NCBI GenBank assembly: GCA_031422915.1
Contig: JANPEK010000141.1
Span: 1 to 5,587 of the forward strand
From: JANMEX01 sp031422915
Lineage (GTDB): Bacteria; Pseudomonadota; Alphaproteobacteria; Rhizobiales; Rhizobiaceae
Direction: 5' to 3'
DNA length: 5,587 bases
Shown: piece after piece, positions 1-4,914 of the stretch
Layout: the number at the start of each line of letters is the position of its first letter
Position numbering within the stretch: the stretch's first letter is position 1
Notes under the pieces: generated by a model
Told to the model about the DNA's origin: nothing
Databases searched by the model: none
What the model saw: the letters and a program-made list of their open reading frames with translations, nothing else
Translations under genes and position numbers: made by a program

Positions 1-725
1 GTGCGGTCAGCGTCACGCTTGCCTGCGCCGCGTGAGTGCCAGACATTGGCACCGATGTGGTGGTGGTAGCCGCCGGTGGACAGGAAAACCGCTTGGCCGC
101 CGTAGTGCGCCACAGTGTCAAAGTTCATTTCCTCGTGCCACCAGCTTTCCGCATCCTTGGCATCGCCGACGCGCAGGTGGACATGACCGATCATGGTGCC
201 TTCCGGCGCGCCTTTCCAGTCATCGGCGGTTGGCTTAAATGTCCCAAGGAGATTGTGGAAGTCGAGCCGTTCGGTCGCCATCCGCACATTCTTGCCATCC
301 CACGCCCAAGCCGAAGGCTGGCGGTCGGCATAGATTTCAATGCCATTGCCTTCCGGATCGGTGAGATAAATCGCTTCGGACACAAGATGATCTGACGCGC
401 CATCAATCTGGGTCTGGTCGTCAATGGCATGCTGCGTCCAGCGGGCAAGATCGCGGCGTTGCGGCAGCAGGAATGCAGTATGGAAAAGCCCCGCTGAGCG
501 CGGATCATCCTCGCGCAATGATTTGGCCTCTTCGATTTCGAGGAACCCATCACCGCCCGTTCCAAGGACGATAACGCCCGGCCTACGGCTGATTTCGGAC
601 AGTCCGACCACCGACTTGTAGTAATCGGCAAGCGTCTGCGCATCGCGCGATTTGATGCCGACCTTGCCGACGGAAACCGGCGTCGTTGCGGCAAATGATA
701 TGTCCTTGCCAGATACTTCAGCCAT
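1..725 (-). CDS. VOC family protein, CatE-like extradiol dioxygenase (C-terminus off the window)
   Basis: The reading frame is open from the ATG at 725 to the left edge, giving 241 residues with no stop; about 40-50 C-terminal residues are probably missing compared with CatE-type proteins (about 285). Start choice is firm: AAAGGAGG (738-731) lies five bases before the ATG. Two vicinal-oxygen-chelate domains are visible: the first at about residues 18-135, ending in LTDPEGNGIEIYADR (121-135), the second from about 178, with IGHVHLRVGD (179-188) and GGYHHHIGANVW (218-229). These match my memory of the Bacillus CatE/YfiE catechol 2,3-dioxygenase group. His181/His183 and the 221-223 His cluster are the likely metal-ligand regions; the third ligand, a C-terminal Glu, would lie outside the window. 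Family members are cytosolic and may open catechol-type rings, but VOC proteins also include isomerases and glyoxalases, so the substrate is unknown. It diverges from the hydrolase gene. Confidence 0.88.
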   Translation of the reverse strand, partial: MAEVSGKDISFAATTPVSVGKVGIKSRDAQTLADYYKSVVGLSEISRRPGVIVLGTGGDGFLEIEEAKSLREDDPRSAGLFHTAFLLPQRRDLARWTQHAIDDQTQIDGASDHLVSEAIYLTDPEGNGIEIYADRQPSAWAWDGKNVRMATERLDFHNLLGTFKPTADDWKGAPEGTMIGHVHLRVGDAKDAESWWHEEMNFDTVAHYGGQAVFLSTGGYHHHIGANVWHSRGAGKRDADR

Positions 726-771
726 CGTGGCCTCCTTTAATTCGTTGTGAAGGACATATCAGGCACTTCAC

Positions 772-823
772 TGTTCAATACAATGCATCAAAATGCCTAC
801 ATGTCGTTCACAAATATTGAACA
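772..823. promoter_or_regulatory. Inverted repeat in divergent intergenic region, candidate operator
   Basis: TGTTCAATA at 772-780 is exactly complementary to TATTGAACA at 815-823, with 34 bases between the arms. The right arm is also half of a second inverted repeat, GTTCA (806-810) with TGAAC (818-822) around seven bases. The region lies between two divergent genes and is AT-richer than its surroundings. The left arm contains a TTGAAC hexamer on the minus strand (778-773) that could serve as a -35 box for the VOC gene, although no good -10 box is seen at the right distance. Binding of a MarR-, IclR- or TetR-like regulator is an inference; no regulator gene is in the window. Confidence 0.35.
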
Positions 824-834
824 ACGTTCCGTCT

Positions 835-863
835 TGCGGTGCGGTTGGCGCGCCGCTATTTGA
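835..863 (+). promoter_or_regulatory. Weak candidate promoter for the RBBP9-type hydrolase
   Basis: TTGCGG (835-840) and TATTTG (858-863) are separated by 17 bases. Both are poor matches to the sigma-70 boxes, with the first three bases of each correct. If used, transcription would begin at about 869-871, at the preferred ATG itself, giving a leaderless mRNA. This would fit the absence of any ribosome binding site before that ATG. It is a tentative call. Confidence 0.18.
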
Positions 864-868
864 ACTCC

Positions 869-1417
869 ATGAAAGTCGCTGACGCAAATATTCTGATTGT
901 GCCCGGATACATGAATTCGGGTGAACACCATTGGCAGAGCCGGTGGGAAAAAAGACTGTCGTCAGCGCAGCGCGTGGAGCAAGACGAATGGACGAAACCA
1001 GTGCGTGAAACTTGGGCGGCCAAAGTTGCCGACGCCGTGAACGCGAGTGAAAAGCCACCGCTGATCATCGCGCACTCGCTTGGCATCCCGACGGTGATGA
1101 ACGCGCTGCCGATGTTCACCCGCAAGGTTGCGGGCGGATTCTTCGTCGCACCGCCCGATGTCTCCGACCCGAAAATCCGCCCGAAACATTTGCTCACATT
1201 CGGCCCCTACCCCCGCGACCCGCTGCCGTTTCCCGCCATCGTCGTCGGCAGCCGCAATGATCACTATTGCAAATTTGAAGTGGCCGAAGATTTGGCCGCC
1301 AGCTGGGGCGCGCTGTTCGTTGACGGCGGCGAGTCCGGACACCTGAACGCCGAATCAGGGCATGGGCCGTGGCCGGAAGGCACAATGGTGTTCGCAAAGT
1401 TTCTTGGCCAACTATGA
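869..1417 (+). CDS. RBBP9/YdeN family alpha/beta serine hydrolase
   Basis: This 182-residue protein matches the small single-domain alpha/beta hydrolases of the RBBP9/YdeN (DUF1234-like) family in length and motifs. Seen in order: the first strand and oxyanion loop ILIVPGYMNSGEHHWQ (residues 8-23); the nucleophile elbow AHSLG with Ser70; GSRNDHYC with the acid Asp131; and GESGHLNAESGHGPWPEG with the catalytic His158. The triad is therefore complete. It is probably cytosolic, since no signal peptide is visible. Family members act as serine hydrolases, but physiological substrates are mostly unknown. An upstream GTG at 839 in the same frame would add ten residues (MRLARRYLNS); the ATG at 869 is preferred because the family begins just before the first strand. 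Neither start has a clear Shine-Dalgarno sequence. The gene stands alone, divergent from the VOC gene and 69 bases before the porin-like gene. Confidence 0.88.
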   Translation: MKVADANILIVPGYMNSGEHHWQSRWEKRLSSAQRVEQDEWTKPVRETWAAKVADAVNASEKPPLIIAHSLGIPTVMNALPMFTRKVAGGFFVAPPDVSDPKIRPKHLLTFGPYPRDPLPFPAIVVGSRNDHYCKFEVAEDLAASWGALFVDGGESGHLNAESGHGPWPEGTMVFAKFLGQL

Positions 1418-1430
1418 TGGGCAGGTTGCG

Positions 1431-1459
1431 TTTACCAATCGTTTGCAGTTAACAATTAT
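1431..1459 (+). promoter_or_regulatory. Candidate promoter of the TorF-type porin gene
   Basis: TTTACC (1431-1436) and AATTAT (1454-1459), 17 bases apart, each match the sigma-70 consensus at four of six positions. They sit in the 69-base gap after the hydrolase stop and would give a leader of about 20 bases containing the AAGGGG ribosome binding site (1475-1480). An alternative pairing is TTGCGT (1426-1431) with TTAACA (1449-1454). Read-through from the hydrolase gene is equally possible, as no terminator is seen between them. Confidence 0.25.
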
Positions 1460-1486
1460 GGTGAATGAATGATTAAGGGGTGATTC

Positions 1487-2197
1487 ATGAGCCATCGGTC
1501 CGCAGTTGTTTCCGCATTTGTCATGCTCGCCGTCGCGTCCGGCACGCCGGTTTCGACCGCACGCGCCGCCGACGTTGAGGCGACTCCCGAACAAATTGAA
1601 ACCGCAATTGATATCGCATTCGGCGTGGCACTCACATCGAACTACATGTTTCGCGGTATCACCCAATCTGACGACAAGCCGGCATTCCAAGCCTACATGG
1701 AAGCGACCTACGGCATTTTTTACGCAGGGGTCTGGGGTTCGACGGTGGATTTCGGCGATGACAACACCGCCGAGATTGATCTGACTGGCGGCATTCGGCC
1801 AACTTTTGGAAACCTGTCGCTTGATATCGGTTATGCGCGATACTTTTACACCGCCGATGGCAACTGTTGCGGCGAAGGCTTTATCAAGGCCGAGTATGCC
1901 GTGACTGAGGCATTTGCTGTCGGTGGCGAAGTTTTCCACGATTTCGACGCTGAGGCGACCTATCTGCGCGCAAGTTCCTCATATGCCCTGCCACAGGATT
2001 TTGAGGTTTCCGGCGGCTTTGGCGGCTACGTGCAGTTCAGCCAACTCGACTGGGACTTGGGCGTGTCCAAGACGTTTGGCGATGTTGCGACGGTTGATGT
2101 GCGCTACTTCGGCTACAATGACGATGTGGAAACCACGCACAAGGTGAACGTCACACTCTCGTTGGACACAAGTCTTTCAGCGCTCAGCGGCAACTGA
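1487..2197 (+). CDS. TorF family putative outer-membrane porin (Gcw_chp type)
   Basis: The 236-residue product has an N-terminal export signal: a short basic start, a hydrophobic core at about 7-19 and a likely signal peptidase I site after Ala-Arg-Ala near residues 25-28. The mature N-terminus carries the family signature FGVALTSNYMFRGITQSDDKPAFQ (residues 45-68), followed by alternating strands typical of an outer-membrane beta barrel, for example YAGVWGSTVDF (79-89), EIDLTGGIRPTF (96-107) and LDIGYARYFY (112-121). This matches the proteobacterial TorF/Gcw_chp family of about 230-residue putative porins, whose transported solute is not established. AAGGGG (1475-1480), six bases before the ATG, fixes the start. 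Oddities: adjacent Cys127-Cys128 in a predicted loop, and a C-terminus ending in TSLSALSGN rather than the usual terminal aromatic residue. The stop lies 11 bases from the end of the convergent aldolase gene. Confidence 0.85.
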   Translation: MSHRSAVVSAFVMLAVASGTPVSTARAADVEATPEQIETAIDIAFGVALTSNYMFRGITQSDDKPAFQAYMEATYGIFYAGVWGSTVDFGDDNTAEIDLTGGIRPTFGNLSLDIGYARYFYTADGNCCGEGFIKAEYAVTEAFAVGGEVFHDFDAEATYLRASSSYALPQDFEVSGGFGGYVQFSQLDWDLGVSKTFGDVATVDVRYFGYNDDVETTHKVNVTLSLDTSLSALSGN

Positions 2198-2208
2198 GTC
2201 CGGCAGGT

Positions 2209-2973
2209 TCATTCTGCCTTGGCCTCGCGCACCATCGCATCTGCACCTGACTTGATGTAGCCAGAATCAACACCGATGGCGACAAGCTGATAGCCAAGCC
2301 CCGCCAGAAACGCCGCATGTGGCCCATCCATGCCGAATGACGCGGCAAACTTGCCCGCTTTCTTGGCGCGCACGGCGATATCGCGCAAGATGTCCGTCAT
2401 GCCCTCGTGCCTCGGGTTGACCTGTTCGCCGCCGCTCCAGGCGATAGAAAAGTCGGAAGGCCCGACAAACACACCGTCGATGCCGGGAAGCGCGAGGATA
2501 TCATCGGCAATAGCCAGCGCTTCCATCGTCTCAATCATCGCAATGGCCAGCGTCTCGCCGTTGGCGGCGCGGAAATAGGCATTCGGGTCTGAGTGGCCAT
2601 GAAACGCCATCGCCCTGCCCGGCCCCCAAGACCGCTCGCCGACGGGCGGATACTTCATCGAAGCGGCAAAGGCCTTGGCGTCCGCGACGGTGTTGATCAT
2701 CGGCGCGATGACGGCCTCCGCGCCAAAGTCCAGCGCCCGCGAGGCCATGTCAAACCTGCCGACCGGCACGCGCACAATAGGATGTGCACCATTCTGGATG
2801 ACCGGACCGATGCATCGCAGCACCGACTCATCCGAATGACCGCCATGCTGCATGTCGAGCGTCACCGCATCAAACGCGCTCGAGGCGACAATCCCGGCTG
2901 TAATGGGGTCCGGGATGGACGACCATGCTGTAAACAGCGTTTGACGCGCATGAATCTTTTGCTTCAGGTTCAT
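2209..2973 (-). CDS. HpcH/HpaI aldolase family protein (class II 2-oxo acid aldolase)
   Basis: This 254-residue cytosolic enzyme matches the family length of about 250-270. Metal-dependent HpcH/HpaI enzymes cleave 4-hydroxy-2-oxo acids to pyruvate and an aldehyde, as in homoprotocatechuate or glucarate breakdown. Visible motifs: VTLDMQHG with Asp40 and His43; PIVRVPVGRFD with substrate-binding Arg68; GAEAVIAPMINTVADA (residues 84-99); GERSWGPGRA (112-121); MIETMEAL with metal-ligand Glu148; and GVFVGPSDFSIA with metal-ligand Asp174. All five expected active-site residues are present, so activity is likely, but the aldehyde partner cannot be told from sequence. AAGGAG, six bases before the ATG at 2973, settles the start; an in-frame ATG at 3018 would add a 15-residue extension without family support. 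An intrinsic terminator upstream separates it from the zeta gene, so it probably has its own promoter. It converges on the porin-like gene. Confidence 0.9.
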   Translation of the reverse strand: MNLKQKIHARQTLFTAWSSIPDPITAGIVASSAFDAVTLDMQHGGHSDESVLRCIGPVIQNGAHPIVRVPVGRFDMASRALDFGAEAVIAPMINTVADAKAFAASMKYPPVGERSWGPGRAMAFHGHSDPNAYFRAANGETLAIAMIETMEALAIADDILALPGIDGVFVGPSDFSIAWSGGEQVNPRHEGMTDILRDIAVRAKKAGKFAASFGMDGPHAAFLAGLGYQLVAIGVDSGYIKSGADAMVREAKAE

Positions 2974-2994
2974 GGCAAACTCCTTGAAAAGGCG

Positions 2995-3020
2995 AGACAA
3001 TCGGGAGAACCAAGACAATC
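2995..3020. repeat. Short direct repeat upstream of the aldolase gene
   Basis: AGACAATC occurs at 2995-3002 and again at 3013-3020, an 18-base period, 22-47 bases before the aldolase start. On the coding (minus) strand this reads GATTGTCT twice, and each copy contains a TTGTCT that resembles a -35 box. Placement and near two-turn spacing suit a promoter or a regulator site, but chance is possible and no convincing -10 box is seen. Confidence 0.3.
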
Positions 3021-3042
3021 AGCTTTCTGCCCCATTGAAAAC

Positions 3043-3063
3043 AAAAAAACCGCCCGAAGGCGG
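3043..3063 (-). terminator. Rho-independent terminator of the zeta (DUF1476) gene
   Basis: Read on the minus strand, a five-base-pair all-GC stem (CCGCC with GGCGG; arms 3059-3063 and 3050-3054) closes a stable TTCG tetraloop and runs into seven T residues (3049-3043). It begins 27 bases after the zeta stop and ends 70 bases before the aldolase ATG. On the plus strand the hairpin is followed by only four T residues, one base after the stem, so it may be weakly bidirectional, but it has no plus-strand gene to serve. Confidence 0.9.
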
Positions 3064-3089
3064 CTTTTCAGGTAGGTTTGCATGCGAAT

Positions 3090-3401
3090 TCAACTCTTCT
3101 GAATTTGGTCAATCGCTTCAGACATCAATTCTATCATCGCGTGGCGGATCTGATGGTCCGACACGGAGGCCGGAAGATCTCCGCGCAGCTTGCGATAGAC
3201 GTCTTCATCGCCCGCTTCCTCGAAATCCGCCATGACTACTTCCTTGGCATAGGCGTCCGCATCAGCCCCTGATTTGCCGTTCTTTTCGGCAGCCCACAGG
3301 CCGACCAGCTTGTTGCGGCGGGCGGTCGCCTTGAACTTGAGTTCTTCATCGTGAGCAAACTTGCTCTCATAGGCGTCTTTGCGTTCGTTCATGTCGGCCA
3401 T
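3090..3401 (-). CDS. DUF1476 protein, zeta-type inhibitor of the F1F0-ATP synthase
   Basis: The 103-residue product matches the alphaproteobacterial zeta subunit/DUF1476 family (about 104-110 residues), known from Paracoccus denitrificans as an inhibitor that docks its N-terminal segment into F1 and blocks ATP hydrolysis, in the manner of mitochondrial IF1. The family landmarks are clear: ERKDAYESKFAHDEELKFKA (residues 6-25), ARRNKLVGLWAAE (27-39), then YAKEVVMADFEEAGDEDVYRKL (51-72). The protein is charged and predicted helical, without signal peptide or membrane segment. ATG at 3401 is chosen because GGAG stands seven bases upstream; the ATG at 3392 would lose three residues and has no such site. 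The strength of inhibition varies among species and cannot be judged here. The gene is divergent from purC and is closed by a strong terminator, so it forms a single-gene unit. Confidence 0.92.
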   Translation of the reverse strand: MADMNERKDAYESKFAHDEELKFKATARRNKLVGLWAAEKNGKSGADADAYAKEVVMADFEEAGDEDVYRKLRGDLPASVSDHQIRHAMIELMSEAIDQIQKS

Positions 3402-3647
3402 GGTTGATCTCCGGCGGGTTGCTGCAACTGTTCCCACATCATTTAGGCGAGGCCAAGTCAAAGCAAAAGAGGCAAAAACGTCTAATCCGCGCCTCAATTT
3501 GCTTGCAAGCGTGTTTGTGTCGTGCAAAAGGCGCGCGCAACACCCGTTGGCAATTGAGGACTCAGCCGGTTTGGTCTAGGACCGGATGGTGCCGCGCTTG
3601 CTTTGTTGAAAGTGTGGCCACCTCAGGCCATAAAGTCAGGACACCCG
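3402..3647. other. Divergent intergenic region between the zeta gene and purC
   Basis: These 246 bases contain no convincing gene; the open frames here have no family motifs. Points seen: a TTGACT hexamer on the minus strand (3461-3456) that could be a -35 box for the zeta gene, without a good -10 box; a perfect ten-base palindrome GCTTGCAAGC (3501-3510); and a possible hairpin with CCGGT (3566-3570) pairing with ACCGG (3581-3585). No purine riboswitch was recognised. Confidence 0.6.
3606..3634 (+). promoter_or_regulatory. Candidate purC promoter
   Basis: TTGAAA (3606-3611) and CATAAA (3629-3634), 17 bases apart, match the sigma-70 boxes at five and four of six positions. The implied start point, about 3641, is only some seven bases before the purC ATG and would leave out most of the ribosome binding site CAGGA (3637-3641). 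Either the true promoter lies further upstream or the transcript is nearly leaderless. Confidence 0.3.
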
Positions 3648-4412
3648 ATGAACCGTCGCCGCCGCATCTACGAAGGCAAGGCCAAGATTCTTTACGAAGG
3701 CCCCGAGCCGGGCACACTGATCCAGTTTTTCAAGGATGACGCCACCGCCTTCAACAAGAAAAAGCATGAAGTTATCGATGGCAAGGGCGTTATAAACAAC
3801 CGGATATCCGAGCATATCTTCACCCATCTGAACAAGATAGGCATTCCGACGCACTTCATCCGCCGTCTCAACATGCGTGAGCAGCTGATCAAGGAAGTCG
3901 AGATCATCCCGCTCGAGATCGTCGTGCGCAACATTGCCGCCGGATCGCTCTCAAAGCGCCTCGGCATTGATGAAGGCACAGTCCTTCCGCGCTCGATCAT
4001 CGAGTTTTACTACAAGTCCGATGCGCTCGAAGACCCGATGGTCTCTGAAGAGCACATCACCGCATTCGGCTGGGCCGCCCCGCAGGAAATCGACGATCTG
4101 ATGGCGCTCGCCATCCGTGTCAACGACTTCCTGTCCGGCCTGTTTGCCGGCATCGGCATCCAGCTGGTCGATTTCAAGATGGAATGCGGCCGCCTGTTTG
4201 AAGGCGACATGATGCGCATCGTCGTCGCCGACGAAATCTCGCCGGACTCGTGCCGCCTGTGGGACGCGACAACCAACGAAAAGCTCGACAAAGACCGTTT
4301 CCGCCGCGAAATGGGCGGCCTGGTCGAAGCCTATCAGGAAGTCGCCCGGCGCCTCGGCATCCTCAATGAAAACGAAGCCCCGCGCCCCGCTGGGCCGACG
4401 TTGGTGAAGTAG
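3648..4412 (+). CDS. purC: Phosphoribosylaminoimidazole-succinocarboxamide synthase (SAICAR synthetase)
   Basis: PurC joins CAIR and aspartate with ATP to give SAICAR, a late step of de novo purine synthesis in the cytosol. The 254-residue length is usual for alphaproteobacteria. Signature regions are intact: RRIYEGKAKILYEG (residues 5-18, nucleotide-binding strand region), DDATAFNKKKHEVIDGKG (30-47), IPLEIVVRNIAAGSLSKR (87-104), LVDFKMECGR (173-182) and the family motif ADEISPDSCRLWD (194-206). The ATG at 3648 is chosen because the protein then begins at the conserved strand; an in-frame ATG at 3603 would add 15 residues without family support, and CAGGA (3637-3641) lies six bases before 3648. 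It is followed by a 212-base gap filled mostly by a palindromic repeat, then purS. Same direction and pathway suggest co-transcription with purS and purQ unless that repeat stops transcription. Confidence 0.97.
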   Translation: MNRRRRIYEGKAKILYEGPEPGTLIQFFKDDATAFNKKKHEVIDGKGVINNRISEHIFTHLNKIGIPTHFIRRLNMREQLIKEVEIIPLEIVVRNIAAGSLSKRLGIDEGTVLPRSIIEFYYKSDALEDPMVSEEHITAFGWAAPQEIDDLMALAIRVNDFLSGLFAGIGIQLVDFKMECGRLFEGDMMRIVVADEISPDSCRLWDATTNEKLDKDRFRREMGGLVEAYQEVARRLGILNENEAPRPAGPTLVK

Positions 4413-4422
4413 AGAAGACTTA

Positions 4423-4556
4423 CTTCTCCCCATGACTTCCATGGGGAGAAGGTGGCGCGAAGCGCCGGATGAGGGGAACAGATCAGCAAACTTTGCGGTC
4501 ATTTCCCCCTCATTTGCCTGTCGGCATCTTCTCCCCATTGGAGAAATGGGGAGAAG
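4423..4556. repeat. Double-palindrome intergenic repeat (RIME-like)
   Basis: The element consists of two inverted copies of a roughly 50-base unit. Each outer end is a hairpin with a perfect 12-base stem and five-base loop: 4423-4434 pairs with 4440-4451, and 4528-4539 with 4545-4556. Both stems share CTTCTCCCCAT. Inside the left copy is a second small hairpin, GGCGC-GAA-GCGCC (4454-4466). ATGAGGGG (4469-4476) then mirrors CCCCTCAT (4506-4513), and the centre holds GCAAACTTTGC (4486-4496). The layout resembles the non-coding mosaic palindromic elements (RIME class) scattered in rhizobial genomes, as I recall them; membership of a named family is not proven. It encodes nothing evident. Its first hairpin lies 10 bases after the purC stop and could protect the 3' end of purC mRNA or reduce expression of purS and purQ. 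Confidence 0.8.
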
Positions 4557-4624
4557 ACGGACAACCACAAAACTTGCGGCCTTGCTCCACGGCTTAGGCA
4601 CAACGAACCAAACGGAACCCCACC

Positions 4625-4867
4625 ATGATCAAGGCCCGCGTCACCGTAACCCTCAAAAACGGCGTCCTCGACCCGCAAGGCAAAGCCATAGAAGGCTCGC
4701 TCGGCACGCTGGGTTTTGCAGGCGTCGGCTCGGTTCGTCAGGGCAAAGTGTTCGATGTTGTGCTTGGCCACGATGACAAGGTCCGCGCGGCGGCGGACTT
4801 GAAAGCGATGTGCGAGAAGCTTCTGGCGAATATGGTGGTTGAGGATTTCGCGGTGGAGCTAAAATAA
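4625..4867 (+). CDS. purS: Phosphoribosylformylglycinamidine synthase subunit PurS
   Basis: This 80-residue protein is the small structural subunit of the three-part FGAM synthase (PurL-PurQ-PurS), where PurS dimers bridge the glutaminase PurQ and the synthetase PurL so that ammonia can pass between them. The family signatures are present: VTVTLKNGVLDPQGKAIEGS (residues 6-25) and LGFAGVGSVRQGKVFDV (29-45), then two short helices and a final strand VEDFAVELK (72-80). Length is normal. The ATG at 4625 fits the family's N-terminus, although the ribosome binding site is weak (CGGAA about nine bases upstream). The gene lies 68 bases after the palindromic repeat and 47 bases before purQ. Its presence implies that the PurL of this organism is the small, PurS-dependent type. 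Confidence 0.96.
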   Translation: MIKARVTVTLKNGVLDPQGKAIEGSLGTLGFAGVGSVRQGKVFDVVLGHDDKVRAAADLKAMCEKLLANMVVEDFAVELK

Positions 4868-4914
4868 ACAATCTGAGCGCGAGCAAACGATAGGCAAATT
4901 CAGGAAACCCGCCC

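Noticed and set aside
191..694. 167-residue leftward open frame inside the VOC gene
   Set aside because: Same strand but a different frame from the VOC protein, whose two conserved domains fix the coding frame.
2202..2218. GGCAG-GTTCATT-CTGCC hairpin between the convergent porin and aldolase genes as a terminator
   Set aside because: The stem has only five base pairs, overlaps the end of the aldolase gene, and has no T-run on either strand. Rho-dependent or more distant termination is as likely.
2593..3075. 160-residue rightward open frame antisense to the aldolase
   Set aside because: It is Arg/His-rich as expected for an antisense shadow of GC-rich coding DNA, and it crosses the aldolase control region and the zeta terminator.
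3501..3510. Palindrome GCTTGCAAGC as a purine-repressor (PurR-type) operator
   Set aside because: It does not match the known enterobacterial PurR operator pattern, and PurR itself is not expected in this group. A ten-base palindrome can arise by chance.
3513..3540. GCGCGCGC-rich stretch as a recombination or Z-DNA site
   Set aside because: The alternating run is only about eight bases long, which is common in DNA of this composition.
3402..3647. Purine riboswitch ahead of purC
   Set aside because: No recognisable purine aptamer core or three-way junction is seen, and such riboswitches are mainly known from Firmicutes.
3404..3739. Rightward open frame in the zeta-purC gap
   Set aside because: It overlaps the start of purC out of frame and has no ribosome site or recognisable motif.
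3951..4601. 216-residue leftward open frame antisense to purC
   Set aside because: It is the complement of a certain purC frame in GC-rich DNA, runs through the non-coding repeat and shows no family motif.
4432..4776. 114-residue rightward open frame across the palindromic repeat and purS
   Set aside because: It starts inside a hairpin of the repeat, has no ribosome site, and its second half is purS in another frame.
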